From: Strix aluco
Taxonomy: Eukaryota; Chordata; Aves; Strigiformes; Strigidae
DNA length: 64,000 nucleotides
Direction: 5' to 3'
Assembly (NCBI RefSeq): GCF_031877795.1
Contig: NC_133935.1
Span: 73,550,303 to 73,614,302 of the forward strand
Part shown: one piece after another, positions 54,056 through 64,000 of the stretch
Numbering within the stretch: position 1 is the first letter of the stretch
How the letters are laid out: the number at the start of each line of letters is the position of its first letter
Program-made: the position numbers and the translations under genes
The notes under the pieces: model-generated
Databases searched by the model: none
Told to the model about the DNA's origin: nothing
Seen by the model: the letters and a program-made list of their open reading frames with translations, nothing else

Positions 54056-54075
54056 TCCAGTCCAGTCCAATCCAG
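54056..54075. repeat. (TCCAG)4 pentamer repeat
   Basis: Four TCCAG-type units, one of them TCCAA, in the proposed 5'UTR intron. Confidence 0.75.
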
Positions 54076-56474
54076 ATGTCCTTCTCCAGTTCAGCTCTGA
54101 CCCCCTTTCATCATCTTCAGAAGCCAATTCTTGGAATGATGACTGTCTCTAATCTGTCTCTGCAATGATAGACACAAAAGTGTCCACATTCTTAGGGTGA
54201 CACTAAACTGTGTCTATTTCCCGCTAATCCATGTGTAGGCATGGCAAAACCATAATTCCTCATGCATATGCATCAGAACACTTGGATGTTTGTAACTGAA
54301 AATCATTTAAAATAACCTCCTAAAACCTTTGTCATGTCTAAGCATTACTTACAGTATTGACATTTCTATACACCTACTGCACCACCACACAAAAAGGTCA
54401 AAAAAAGTCACTCTTCTTATTATTAATTCTAATTTAATTTAATTCTAACCCCGTATTTCCCTGTATTGGGAGAACTGTCCTACCACTAGTCCACAAATCC
54501 TGACAGGCTGCAATGGAGCAGGAGAAGGTGGGCCCATAAAAGACAACTAAGAAAAGCAAACAGGCTTGCCTTTGTCCCCAGTAGTGTTCCTATCTCATCA
54601 CTCAGGTAAGCAAACTGATCATAACAACAACAACAAAAAAATCTGGTTAATTTTCAGCTGCATCAGTTCCCTAATCTGACTCATCACTTGCAGAGTGGTA
54701 GGGATGGGAAGAGATGGGAAGGGAATGAAGCCAGAACAGTTTAGGATAACTGAGACTGAAACATAATTCACAGCAGGATTAGGAGATAAATTAATGGGTA
54801 AACTTGTTAAAGGATTTCAGAACACTGGTTGAAAGGTGCTTTAAAAAGACAATGTGGTATTATCATGAATTACTTCATATATTCTGCTACAAAAAATTCA
54901 AGAGATCTGTCAAACATCACTGCTTTGTTAGCGTTTTACCAGTTACTTATTCTTCACCAGTTATTCTTATGCTTATTCTACAATAGTTTCTGCTTCTGGT
55001 TTAATCTACCATGTTAAAACCTTATTTTTAAATTATTCTTTTCACTTTAGCGTCAGCTCCTTCCCAGACATAACCTGCAAGAAAATAGACACTCTCTATC
55101 AGAATAAGAATCACCTTGTGCACACATTACACAAATATAATAATAATCTATTTACATACACACTTTAAAGATAAATGAAAAAACCCACCTAGGACATGAC
55201 CCAAAATTTTCCAAGCAGCATTCTACATGTACTTGCCAGCATTGTCCTGTAACAGGAGACCGCTTTGCACTTGCTGGACAGGAGTACAATACATCTTCCC
55301 TACATCTACAGTGATCCAGTGCTGAACTATGCAGGCAAGATACAGCACTAACATGTTACGCATGAACTCAACAACAAAAACTGCTTCGCTCAGTTCTTTT
55401 GTCAAATCCTCTAGCAACTACTAGCTCTCACTGGAATTAAATCAGTGCAGCTTCCTATTCCAAGTAAACTTCATCATCATCATCACAGAATGTCACTGCT
55501 AATACAGTCACATTCTTCATCAAAAAGTGTACTAATCAGCAGAACATCTGTGCCGGGAGGCTGCACGGTCAATCTACCTGCTATTACAGCTGTAATATTT
55601 TCAGGACCTCCCTGCCTTCACTACAGACATTCGTGTATTTTGGTTTCTACACAAGGTATCTACTTAGGGGTGCTTCTGGAACAATAACTTCTAGCTGGTT
55701 CCAAAAATTTAGGTAAGAATTTTGGCAAAGTTCTAGTTAACTGGAGTTATACAAATGATGGTGATCTACCCTTAAACCAACACTTCACAGAGTTTGAAAA
55801 CATGGACATCTCAGCTATGGCTCCTGCAGGGACACATTCGCCGTTTGGATACTGCCTGTCCTTTCAACTTGTGCCCGGTTCTTCAAATACTGATCTTTAG
55901 CAGTGTGATCTAATCTCCACTGACAACCAACTCCTGAATGCCCTCAGCTACTATTTCAGAGCATTTGCAGTGGGGGAAGGTTTTACGGTCTACACATATC
56001 AGAAAGACACAAGAGGTTATTATTTGTTGGATGAGGAAATAGTTATTTATTGTTTCAAAATGATGTTGTAGCTGAGCTGACTTACAGATCTTAAGACCAG
56101 AGGGAACAGCTACCACTGTCTAGCGTGATCCTTCACTTTGCACTGTTTTATTCTACACACTCACAGTTTCCTCGGCAGGTTTTGCATCAAACCTGCAGCT
56201 CCTGTTTGGACCACGACGCGAGCCGGGACCGAGGCCGTGGGGAGCGACGGACCGGGCAGCGTTCGGGGGGCTCAGCCCTTGCCCTGGAGGCGGCCGTGCT
56301 GACTCCGGTCGGTCGCCCGTGCCCTGCTGGAAGGGGGGTCGGGCCGAAGCGCTTCGCCGGCGCCAGGCCCGGGAGGCGCGACGCGGCGAGGAGCGGCGGG
56401 CCGGCGCTGCCCCCCTCACCCGGCCCACCCGCGGGGCGCGCAGGCCGCGCCCGCCCTGCCCGCCCGCCGCCCCG

Positions 56475-56484
56475 AGATGGCGGC
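56475..56484 (+). promoter_or_regulatory. YY1-type motif
   Basis: AGATGGCGGC on the plus strand matches the YY1 core ATGGCGGC. Such sites usually sit just downstream of a start site in the transcript's own direction. Here it would be inside the proposed PIK3CG intron on the opposite strand, so it may mark a divergent plus-strand start. Confidence 0.3.
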
Positions 56485-56741
56485 CGGGGCCGCGCCGCCC
56501 CGCAGCGCCCGCGGGAGCAGCAGCGGAGTCCTCGCCGCATGAGGGCAAACCTCGCCGCGCCCAGCCCGGCGGGGCAGCCGGGGGCCGCGGCCGCGCCCGC
56601 CGGGCCGGTCTGCCCACCGCCACCGCGGGGAGCCGGGCCGCGCCGCCCCGGCCTTTCACCCCCGCCGCCACCTGCGAGCCCGGGCCTGGGGCAGGGGCCA
56701 CCGGCGACCCCCCCGCCGGCCCCCGGAACGGAGCTACTCAC

Positions 56742-56835
56742 CGCAGCGGCGCGGCCGCGGCCCCGGCTCCGGCTCCGGACAGGTGCTTTCCTCAGCAGGA
56801 AGCGGAGCGGGCCGGGGGCCGGAGGGGAGGCTCCA
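56742..56835 (-). promoter_or_regulatory. PIK3CG: Probable PIK3CG non-coding first exon and core promoter
   Basis: On the minus strand the island contains GCTGCG followed by GTGAGTAG, a near-perfect donor (GT at 56,741-56,740). It faces the otherwise orphan acceptor at 50,509, giving a 6.2-kb intron. The transcription start is not visible and the upstream limit given here is a guess. Just upstream are an inverted CCAAT box and ETS-like sites. An upstream ATG at 56,836 would open a 14-codon reading frame that stops before the donor, if transcription starts above it. The alternative is that this donor belongs to a separate non-coding transcript. Confidence 0.5.
56797..56805. promoter_or_regulatory. 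ETS-family site candidate
   Basis: AGGAAGCGG on the plus strand, with a second GGAA on the minus strand a few bases away (56,787-56,793). ETS factors such as PU.1 drive many leukocyte genes, which would suit PIK3CG expression; this is inference from a short motif. Confidence 0.3.
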
Positions 56836-56866
56836 TGGCCGGCGATAGGCAGCTCCGGAGCCGCCG

Positions 56867-56871
56867 CCAAT
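56867..56871 (+). promoter_or_regulatory. CCAAT box (NF-Y type)
   Basis: GCCAATCAC on the plus strand (ATTGG on the minus) fits the NF-Y consensus. It lies about 125 bp upstream of the minus-strand donor, a usual place relative to a start site at about 56.77-56.82 kb. NF-Y works in either orientation. Confidence 0.45.
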
Positions 56872-57530
56872 CACGCGCCGGGCAAAGAGGGAACCGGCTG
56901 TGGGGCCTCCCCGCCCCGCTCGGCCGCCGCCGTCCGGCCCCGCCGCGGCCCCGGGGCGCCCGGCCCCAGCCCCCGCCGCTGCGGCCGGGCGTCGGGGCCG
57001 GGCCCCTTCCCCCGAGCGAGGCGGGGGCCTGGGGAAGGGGCCGGCGCTGGGCCGGGACGCCCCGCGGGTCTGCGGAGCGCGGTGCCGGGCCTTGCCGCCT
57101 GGAGGCAGCGGGTCGGCCCGGCACGACCACATCAGCCGGCGTGGGGGTATAGCCACCATTAGGGCAAAGTACCGCAGCCTCCGTGTGGTTTAATCGCCAG
57201 CACAAAGCACGCAGGACCGGTGCTGGTGTCAGGACTGGCAGCAAAACCTCTCTGGCAGCATCTTCAAGAGGTGTTCATCGCCCAGGGGCCCCGAAGGCTG
57301 GCGAGCCCATCCGCAGGCTGCGGCGGAGTGGCCACCACCGCGGCAGGGCCAGCAGCCAGAGCCGGGGCTGCCCGGCCAGCCCCACGCGACGGCGAGGACA
57401 CAGTTTGTCTAAACGGTCCTCAAAAATCCCGGTGATGGCAGTCAGCAATAGCACGCAGTGGCCTTCTCCTTTGGAAAGATTTTCATTTTGTCTTACTAAA
57501 TGTCTGCTCCTGCAGATTTAGCCTCTTGTC

Positions 57531-57548
57531 TTTTTTTTTTTTTTTTTT
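57531..57548. repeat. T18 tract at the edge of the CpG island
   Basis: A homopolymer between the CpG island and the CR1 relic at 57.6 kb. Confidence 0.85.
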
Positions 57549-57599
57549 ACCTACTCTTTGTTCAAAGGTGCTGTATTCTTGTTTTCCAACTATTTTCCC

Positions 57600-57835
57600 A
57601 TCTCCAGACTGGGCAGTCCCGGCTCTCCTTTTAGGTCATGTTCCTTAGACCTCCTGGGATTCCTGTTGCTTCTGGGCTCTTGCCAAATGGGCCACGTTGT
57701 TTTTGGAAGGCACTGCACAAAACTGGACATAGTAGTACTCCAGCTAAGGCCTTGCCAAGGCTGCCCACAGCAGGAGGATTAATTCATCAGCCTTACGGTG
57801 CCAGGACTCCAAATGCAGCTCAGGCATAACCATTC
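57600..57835 (-). mobile_element. Degenerate CR1 relic beside the CpG island
   Basis: The plus strand has heavily diverged antisense CR1 phrases: CATCTCCAGACTGGGCAGTC, AAAACTGGACATAGTAGTAC, CTCCAGCTAAGGCCTTGCC. It follows an 18-base T run at 57,531. No intact coding remains. The assignment rests on these short matches only. Confidence 0.6.
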
Positions 57836-60800
57836 ACTTCCAATTCAAACAAACAACTCCCCCTCGCCACTCTTTCCCCACCCTGGCTGCTGGCTGTTTG
57901 GCTCTGAACAGAACTGACTGTTTGTATCTCAGCAGCTCTTTTTTGGAAGGAACAGCAAAACTCTTTCCATGAGTGTGCTGAGACCTTTTTTGCCCCTGAT
58001 CTTGCAATGAGATTCACAGGTGAACCCTGTATGGCACGGAGCCCGCACACTTGTCCTGAAAGCCACACTGACCAAAGGTTACATCTTCGGGGAGTGCTTT
58101 ACCAGACCATAGACTGTCACAAAGACTGTAAAAATGAATTTGATTTTTCTAGGTACACATTATTAACTTCCATAGAAAGAAAATATCAGAAGGAAATAAC
58201 TAGTATGTCACTCATACAGGTGCTATTATAAAAAGTAATTGTCATTATAGCAGTGGATTTCTTTTGACTTAAAAAATCATTTGCGTAACAACATCAAGAA
58301 TCATAATAGCAGCCTGAAGCAGAAAGCAATTGAGAAACTATTGTATAAACATGGAGTTTCAAAATGAATATACATTACACTGAACTGTGGCTATAAGAAA
58401 TCATAACTCTGTACTGGCCTCAAGTTCTCCTTTTTATGAAGATGAAAGCAAAGCAAAAACCTTTAACAACCTTCACGTGGTGTGTGTGCAGCATAGGGGA
58501 AACACAGTGAAGACTCACTCACTTCATGCTTGGTTTTGCCGGATACAATGGGTAATATTGGTCAAAGAAGTTCAGCTTTGCACAGCATGTGTATTACTGA
58601 ATGCTTTAAAAGAGATTAAAAAACCTTATCAAAATAGGACGCCTTTTTTTGTCATTGTTGGCTGGATCCCCAGATGGATCACTCCAGGAACACAAGTGTA
58701 GCCAGTTTGGCGACTAATCCCGTTAAAATCCATGGACTTTATTTGGGGATGCACAAACATATGGAGATTTGAGCAGCTGAATAAAAAAGGCTCATTTGTC
58801 AAAAGACAATTATAGAGGGAATAATTTACAGCCAGAGCAAATGACACATTTCATGTTGACTTCAGCCAGAATTGTATAAAATATTTTTAAATAGCTATAA
58901 GTCAGCATAATGTTATTTTCAATGAAAGAATAAATTATTTTATGTATTATATTTGGGAAAAGGAGGTAAACTGAAAATCTTTGTCTTTTCAGGATTTCGT
59001 AAATTAATAAAATATTAATTCTTTGCAGTTAATCTTCAGCTCCTCTATATGCAGCACGATTTTTTTTATTGCCTTTTGTGGCACATCAAGTAATACAAAC
59101 TTTCCTATTGCCAAGGATGCTCTCCTTATAGGTTGTATATTCTTTGGAAATACACATTTTAACATTATTTTATTCCCCTTGATTTCCAAATGTGACTTAA
59201 ACTCTTTCCCATCAATTACCTGTTGGTCTTTTTTTTTTGCAGTCAAGAACAGCCTGTACAATAAATTGAAATGCACATTTTACCATAAAAGAAATGGAAT
59301 TTTAAAAGAGTCAGGAATACCATAGCTTAATGAAGGAAGGTGGAGAACACAGTTTGATATTTAAATGAAGCTGATTTAATCAAAATTAGTCATGCAAAGA
59401 AGCTATCATTTTGCTAATAAAATCTTGTAGGGTGCAGTCAAAATGCAATTATTTCCTTTATCTTTCAGCTGTAATAAAAATATGACAAGGAATTGCTGTC
59501 ATGATCTTAAATGGAAGTTTTGGAGGTTGGAAAAATGTAAGATGGTATCTTTTGTGTCCTCTGCAGTCAAACATCAGTTTTTATGTTGTTTCATGAAGAA
59601 CTGCAATAAAGAATAACAGCCACACTAAATGCTCAACAACTTTATATACTGACATATGTTGGAACAGGATGTAAATGTTCTGTTGTCATTGACAGACTGG
59701 GTTCACTGCCATTTAGGAAATAGTATCTAATAGTTTGGGTTGTTTTTTATTTTCTATATTGCCAGAAGAGAAAAAAAATTAAGTGCAGAAGCTTTGCAGG
59801 TCTTGTGCCAACAAAGCCAGAGCCTGCTTGCCTAATCCCAGCAATAGCTACATTCAGTTTTGTAATTGCTTCCTTATGTAAAGAAAATTGAAAAAAACAT
59901 TGTGGGATACATTGTGCTTCCTGATGGAATGGTAGGTACCTTTCTCCTTTCTTGCAGAATTTATAAACTGGAATTTTCTAATTGGGTTGTAAGCACTATG
60001 ATGCATTCAGTGCATGATTTAAAATAAATTAACAAAATCCCTTTATTTTACAGCTCTGCTCTGAAAACTGATCATGTAAATATGCAATCAGTTGTATCAA
60101 CATCATTGCAGTTGCTTTGTCCATTATGCACGATCATATGGTAACTTTGGTATCAAAAATAAGTTTTTCTTCTTGCTATAACTTGTCAACAAGCAGAGGA
60201 GGAGCAAGCTGGATTTTAGTTTGTCTTTTGCATCGTTCTAGGTATGGTGGCTGCTCGTGTAATGGATATAACTGATAGCCAAGTGTTGCCTGCAGATCTG
60301 TCCTCCATTCACAGCTTTATTTCATGGGAAAGGCAGCCCATCTCTTTTTATGCTGGTTCTGGCTCATTGCTTGGGGAAGCAGTAGAGGGAGCCTGTGGGA
60401 GGGGGCAGGGATCCAGAAGAAGAGTGAATTAAGGGTGAGCTCTTGTTGCATCCCTCTGAAGGGATGCCAGTGGGCAATTAAATCCTCTTTAAGATGTCTC
60501 CTACATGAGCTTGGGTTCCCAGGGAGAGGCGTTCAGGGGGATCTTTTAAGATCTGCTGGGCATGAAAGTAGCCATGTAGCCTGATCCAGAATGATCTCTG
60601 TGAACCTCTGTAGGCAGAACAGAGTCAGGAAAGCTCAAATAAGGAAAAGAGGAGTCTTGCCTATCTTTAGTCCCTTCTCCTGCAAGCAGTATTCACTCTT
60701 TCCTTTTCTTCTGCTAGGTCAGTGCTCCAGGTGGTCCAGATTCTGCACAAAATCCCTCACTTCAAACATCTAAAGCTTTCAAAACAGGAAACAGCAGGTG

Positions 60801-61800
60801 TTCAGAAGCCTGAGATACATCTGCTGAAGGCTTTGTCTCCCACTTTACTGATTTAGGTTCTTATACTTCAGAATAGGTATTTAAAGCACAGGTGTGGGAG
60901 TGCAAGCTGTGTCCTCTGTACCACATATGTACACACATCAGCTGAGATGTAAAACTCACATAATACCTCTTACTGGCTTTGAATATCTATTTTTGTCTGT
61001 TCATATGTGTCTGAGTTTGTCAGAGAGAGATGTACTCCTAATGGTTGCAAAGTGTGTGTAAGGAGATCTTTAAGACCACTTGTTATTCATAAGGGGTGGG
61101 GAAGCTCACGAGTTTCCGTGGCTGCTGTCAGAGGTCTCAGTATAAGGGAGTGATGCAATATTGCATCATCTTGTGGTGTTGGGACTTGACAGAGGAAACG
61201 AAAGAAGTCAGAAATAGAAACATAAAGAAAAGTTCACACTTCCAAAAAGGCCTCTAGCCTAATAGCATTATATTAAGTACTCCTAAATATAAAGTATGGA
61301 TAGGATTTCCTCGGTCTCTGAAGTTTCTGACTCTGAAAATAATGAGTCTAAATTGCTACCCAGAGACTACATTACAAGGTTTCTCTAGACAAGCTCTCTG
61401 AACTGTGTTGCTGTGTTATCTTCCTGTCCTGATAGTTACTAATCTTTGAAAATTTGCTCAGCTGTATGCTTATTTGTTGATGCATCCTCCTGTCTGTGAG
61501 GAGGTAAATATATTCGCATTGCATAGGAGTAATGTAAGGGCAGACTTTTATCAGAGGATTTCTGTATTTTTGTTGTTGCAAATGAGTAATATAAAATGCT
61601 TTCCCTTTAAACTACCTCATTTCCTTTCTCTGTAAATTGAAGTAACATATCCTTTACACACAGAAGTTTTTCTTACCACAGTTCCAGGCACCCTGTGGGT
61701 AATTGATCTGCTGACATAATACTCAGGAATACTAAAAAGACATTCAAATAGGAATATATTTGTTCCACAGAGTTTAGTTGAATACAAAATCATCTACAAA
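57836..61800. other. Intergenic DNA upstream of PIK3CG
   Basis: AT-rich DNA without recognised transposons. It includes one unusual lysine-rich open frame at 59,276-59,004 on the minus strand, annotated separately. Confidence 0.55.
59004..59276 (-). other. Isolated lysine-rich open frame, 90 codons, unidentified
   Basis: The frame alternates hydrophobic and lysine-rich blocks (LEIKGNKIMLKCVFPKN, then GKFVLLDVPQKAIKKIVLHI, then EELKINCKELIFY), a strand-helix-strand rhythm vaguely like an RRM or NID half-domain. It could be a relic exon. It contains a ten-A run, and no credible splice site pair or promoter was found. I do not recognise it; a chance open frame is as likely. Confidence 0.15.
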
Positions 61801-61930
61801 TGTGCTGTGTTTGTGTGGCAGGGTTTTTGGTAGCAGAAGAGGGGGCTACAGTGGTGGCCCCTGTGAGAAGCTTCTCGAAGCTCCCCCAGCTCCAAGTCGG
61901 ACCCGCCTCTGGCCAAGGCTGAGTCAATAA

Positions 61931-61941
61931 GTGATAGTGGC
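61931..61941 (+). repeat. Target-site duplication of the nested CR1, left copy
   Basis: GTGATAGTGGC is identical to 62,706-62,716 on the other side of the CR1. The last bases (GGC) could also be read as CR1 sequence, so the 5' junction has microhomology. Confidence 0.8.
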
Positions 61942-62705
61942 CAAATGCCGGGTGCTGCACTTGGGCCACAACAACCCCCAGCAGCGCTACAGGCTTGGGG
62001 AGGAGTGGCTGGAGAGCTGCCAGTCAGAGGGGACCTGGGGGTGTTGATTGACAGCCGGCTGAACATGAGCCAGCAGTGTGCCCAGGTGGCCAAGAAGGCC
62101 AATGGCATCCTGGCTTGTATCAGAAATAGCGTGGCCAGCAGGGACAGGGAAGGGATCTTACCCCTGTACTCGGCACTGGTGAGGCCGCACCTCGATTACT
62201 GTGTTCAGTTTTGGGCCCCTCACTACAAAAAGGACATTGAATTACTTGAGCGTGTCCAGAGAAGGGCAACGAAGCTGGTGAAGGGTCTGGAGCACATGTC
62301 GTACGAGGAGCGGCTGAGGGAACTGGGGTTGTTTAGTCTGGAGAAGAGGAGGCTGAGGGGAGACCTCATCGCCCTCTACAGCTACCTGAAAGGAGGTTGC
62401 AGAAAGCTGGGGATGAGTCTCTTTAACCAAGTAACAAGCTATAGGACAAGAAGTAATGGCCTCAAGTTGCACCAGGGAAGGTTTAGACTGGATATTAGGA
62501 AGCATTTCTTTACAGAATGGGTTCTTAGGCATTGGAATGGGCTGCCCAGGGCAGCGGTGGAGTCCCCATCCCTGGAGGTGTTTAAGAGTCGGGTTGACAT
62601 AGCACTGAGGGATATGGTGTAGTTGAGAACTGTCAGTGTTAGGTTAATGGTTGGACTAGGTGATCTTCAAGGTCTTTTCCAACCTAGATGATTCTGTGAT
62701 TCTGT
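61942..62705 (+). mobile_element. CR1 fragment nested in the LTR
   Basis: A 5'-truncated CR1 of about 764 bp with a comparatively well-preserved frame from 61,945 to 62,622 ([58 protein letters not shown]). It ends in GATTCTGTGATTCTGT. It is bounded by an 11-bp direct repeat, GTGATAGTGGC. It is the least decayed CR1 in the window, which suggests that it is the youngest. Confidence 0.93.
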
Positions 62706-62716
62706 GTGATAGTGGC
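62706..62716 (+). repeat. Target-site duplication of the nested CR1, right copy
   Basis: GTGATAGTGGC follows the CR1 3' repeats; the LTR sequence resumes with TGCGCCTCTG. Confidence 0.8.
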
Positions 62717-64000
62717 TGCGCCTCTGTGATAACGTATTTCAGAAGGGGAATCTGGGTGGAGAAGTGCGAGTTGTGAGGAGAACACCACTGCAAACACCAA
62801 GGTCAGTGGAAGAAAGAAGGAGGAAGGTGGGGAGGTGCACCAGAATGGAGACACCCTCTCAGCCCATGGTGAGAGGGCAGGCTGCCCACCCTGCCACCAT
62901 GGAGGTCACCGGTGTAGCAGATGCCCACCTGCAGCATGTGGAGGACCCCACACTGGAGCAGGCGGCTGTGTCTGAAGAAGACTGGGTCTCTATGGGAAGA
63001 AGCAGCCCCCACTGTTGTGTTTCATTGCTGACACATGCGGGGTTGACCCATGCCAGAGCAGCATGGGAAATGCTGCAGCCTGTGGGAAGGACTCATGCCA
63101 GAGGAAGTTAGTGGAGGACTGTCTCCTGTGAGAGGAACACAATGCTGGAGCAGGGGAGAATGCAAGGAGTCTTCCCTCTGAGGAGGAAAAAGCAGCAGGA
63201 CTGACTGCACCCCTCCAGTTCCCTGCTCTCTGTGCTGCTGGGTACAGGAGGTAGAGAAACCAGGAGCAAGACTGAGCCCAGGAAGAAGGGGGAGGAAGGT
63301 GTTTTTAAGATATGGTAATGCTTCTCACTGTTCTACTCTGTCTCTTAAGTGCTGGTGGTGGTGGTGCTTGAATTAAGTGGATGTTCTTTTTTTCTTCCCC
63401 TAATGAGTTTGTCTTTTGCCCATGACCATAAAGGCGATCATCCCTCCCTGTCCCTGTCTCGATTCCGGATCCTTTTGCTTCATTTTCTCCAATTCCTGAG
63501 AGGAAAGGGGTGAGTGAACAGCTGCGTGGTGCTCAGTTGCCCTCTGGGTTCAAACCATGACAACAAAGGAGGCTCTTTCCCAGACTGATCTTTTCTGGAA
63601 ACATACCCTTAACCTTCTCCAACAGCTTTAACAGGTGGCCTTAGCAGAGTGCCCAGAAGATGACCACATTTGGAGTTTTTTGGACTGAATAAGAGGATTT
63701 CTTTCCAAAGTGCTGAATCCTTTGTATGGAGAGCCTGCGGCAGGTCTCTTTCTTTCAGGAGGAGGCTGGGGATCCTGTCTGGGTGCTGGGGATCCTGTTG
63801 GTGTGCCAGGGTCATATCTTATACTTCATATACAGCACTTCATATGCAGGAGACAGTACCTCATCAGAGTGGTAGCTTTGCTAAATAAACACCTATCCTC
63901 ACACTGGATTATAGAGCTTCTGTCTTTAGAGAAATCAAAGCCTTGACAGCCAGCCAACACAACCACAATGAGTAAAAATCCAGATTCAGACCTGGAACTT

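Larger units (their letters stand above)
50509..56741 (-). other. PIK3CG: Probable PIK3CG 5'UTR intron
   Basis: The acceptor (TTTGTTAG) is clear; the donor in the CpG island is inferred, so further non-coding exons could exist. The content is AT-rich unique sequence with homopolymers and a pentamer repeat; the last 500 bp enter the CpG island. Confidence 0.5.
56195..57420. promoter_or_regulatory. CpG island
   Basis: About 1.2 kb of very GC-rich, CpG-dense sequence in an otherwise AT-rich window; the densest part is 56,200-57,150. Long open frames on both strands here are low-complexity Pro/Arg/Gly/Ala products of composition and not genes. The position 6 kb upstream of the PIK3CG start codon and the minus-strand donor inside it suggest the gene's promoter. 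It may be bidirectional. The next gene I expect on this side by synteny, CCDC71L, is not recognisable here. Confidence 0.85.
61801..63562 (+). mobile_element. Solo LTR (endogenous retrovirus) interrupted by a CR1
   Basis: The element begins TGTGCTGTG and ends CCATGACA, so it has TG...CA ends. It is flanked by the 5-bp direct repeat ACAAA (61,796-61,800 and 63,563-63,567). Without the CR1 and one copy of its target duplication it is about 990 bp. I recognise the family from bird genomes by phrases such as GGCAGGGTTTTTGGTAGC and CGCCTCTGTGATAACGTATTT. The 5-bp duplication is compatible with the ERVL class. No gag, pol or env is present. The open frame near 62,764-63,111 is LTR sequence and not a gene. 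Confidence 0.8.

Noticed and set aside
56187..56870. Minus-strand frame considered as CCDC71L, the expected upstream neighbour
   Set aside because: The translation does not resemble CCDC71L as I know it, and the region fits a promoter and non-coding exon better.
56125..57162. 345-codon plus-strand open frame and several 140-277-codon frames on both strands in the CpG island
   Set aside because: They are low-complexity Pro/Arg/Ala/Gly translations open in many frames at once, as expected from GC-rich sequence without stop codons. No domain was recognised.
62764..63111. 115-codon frame with repeated THAR/VED-like phrases
   Set aside because: It lies in the LTR and reflects internal short repeats of the LTR, not a gene.

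Overview
This window is vertebrate, almost certainly avian, genomic DNA. Evidence for a bird: several CR1 LINE fragments with the typical ATTCTRTG-type 3' ends, and LTR copies of families I recognise from bird genomes. The rest is AT-rich non-coding DNA with one sharp CpG island. Species cannot be named from the sequence. There are no bacterial-type operons, no CRISPR arrays and no convincing RNA genes.

The only convincing protein-coding gene is PIK3CG, the catalytic p110-gamma subunit of class IB phosphoinositide 3-kinase. It lies on the minus strand. I placed ten coding exons between 50,496 (ATG) and 23,762 (stop). All nine coding introns are GT-AG, exon phases join without a break, and the exons sum to 3,321 nt, a 1,106-residue protein. 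Every hallmark kinase motif is intact. A CpG island at about 56.2-57.4 kb carries a strong minus-strand splice donor (56,741) that pairs with the acceptor just upstream of the ATG (50,509), so it is probably the promoter and non-coding first exon. A 3'UTR of roughly 1.7 kb probably ends near 22.0 kb.

Layout: 1-22.0 kb is downstream intergenic DNA with two CR1 fragments (7.5-7.9 kb, 15.7-16.9 kb) and small repeats. 22.0-23.8 kb is the 3'UTR. 23.8-50.5 kb is the PIK3CG coding region; its introns hold an LTR remnant (27.8-28.1 kb), a solo LTR with 5-bp target duplications (36.6-37.2 kb) and a CR1 copy (40.9-41.5 kb). 50.5-56.7 kb is the probable 5'UTR intron. 56.2-57.4 kb is the CpG island. 57.5-64 kb is upstream intergenic DNA with a CR1 relic (57.6-57.8 kb) and a solo LTR (61.8-63.6 kb) into which a CR1 has inserted, with both sets of target-site duplications still readable.

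No undescribed system is claimed. The most useful leads are: the inferred CpG-island first exon; protein changes at otherwise constrained or functional positions (Asn877, Lys232, an extra Val in the C-terminal tail); the dated nesting of CR1 in an LTR; and LTRs sharing 3' ends but not 5' ends. Comparisons with human p110-gamma, other PI3Ks and repeat families come from memory of these families, not from a search.
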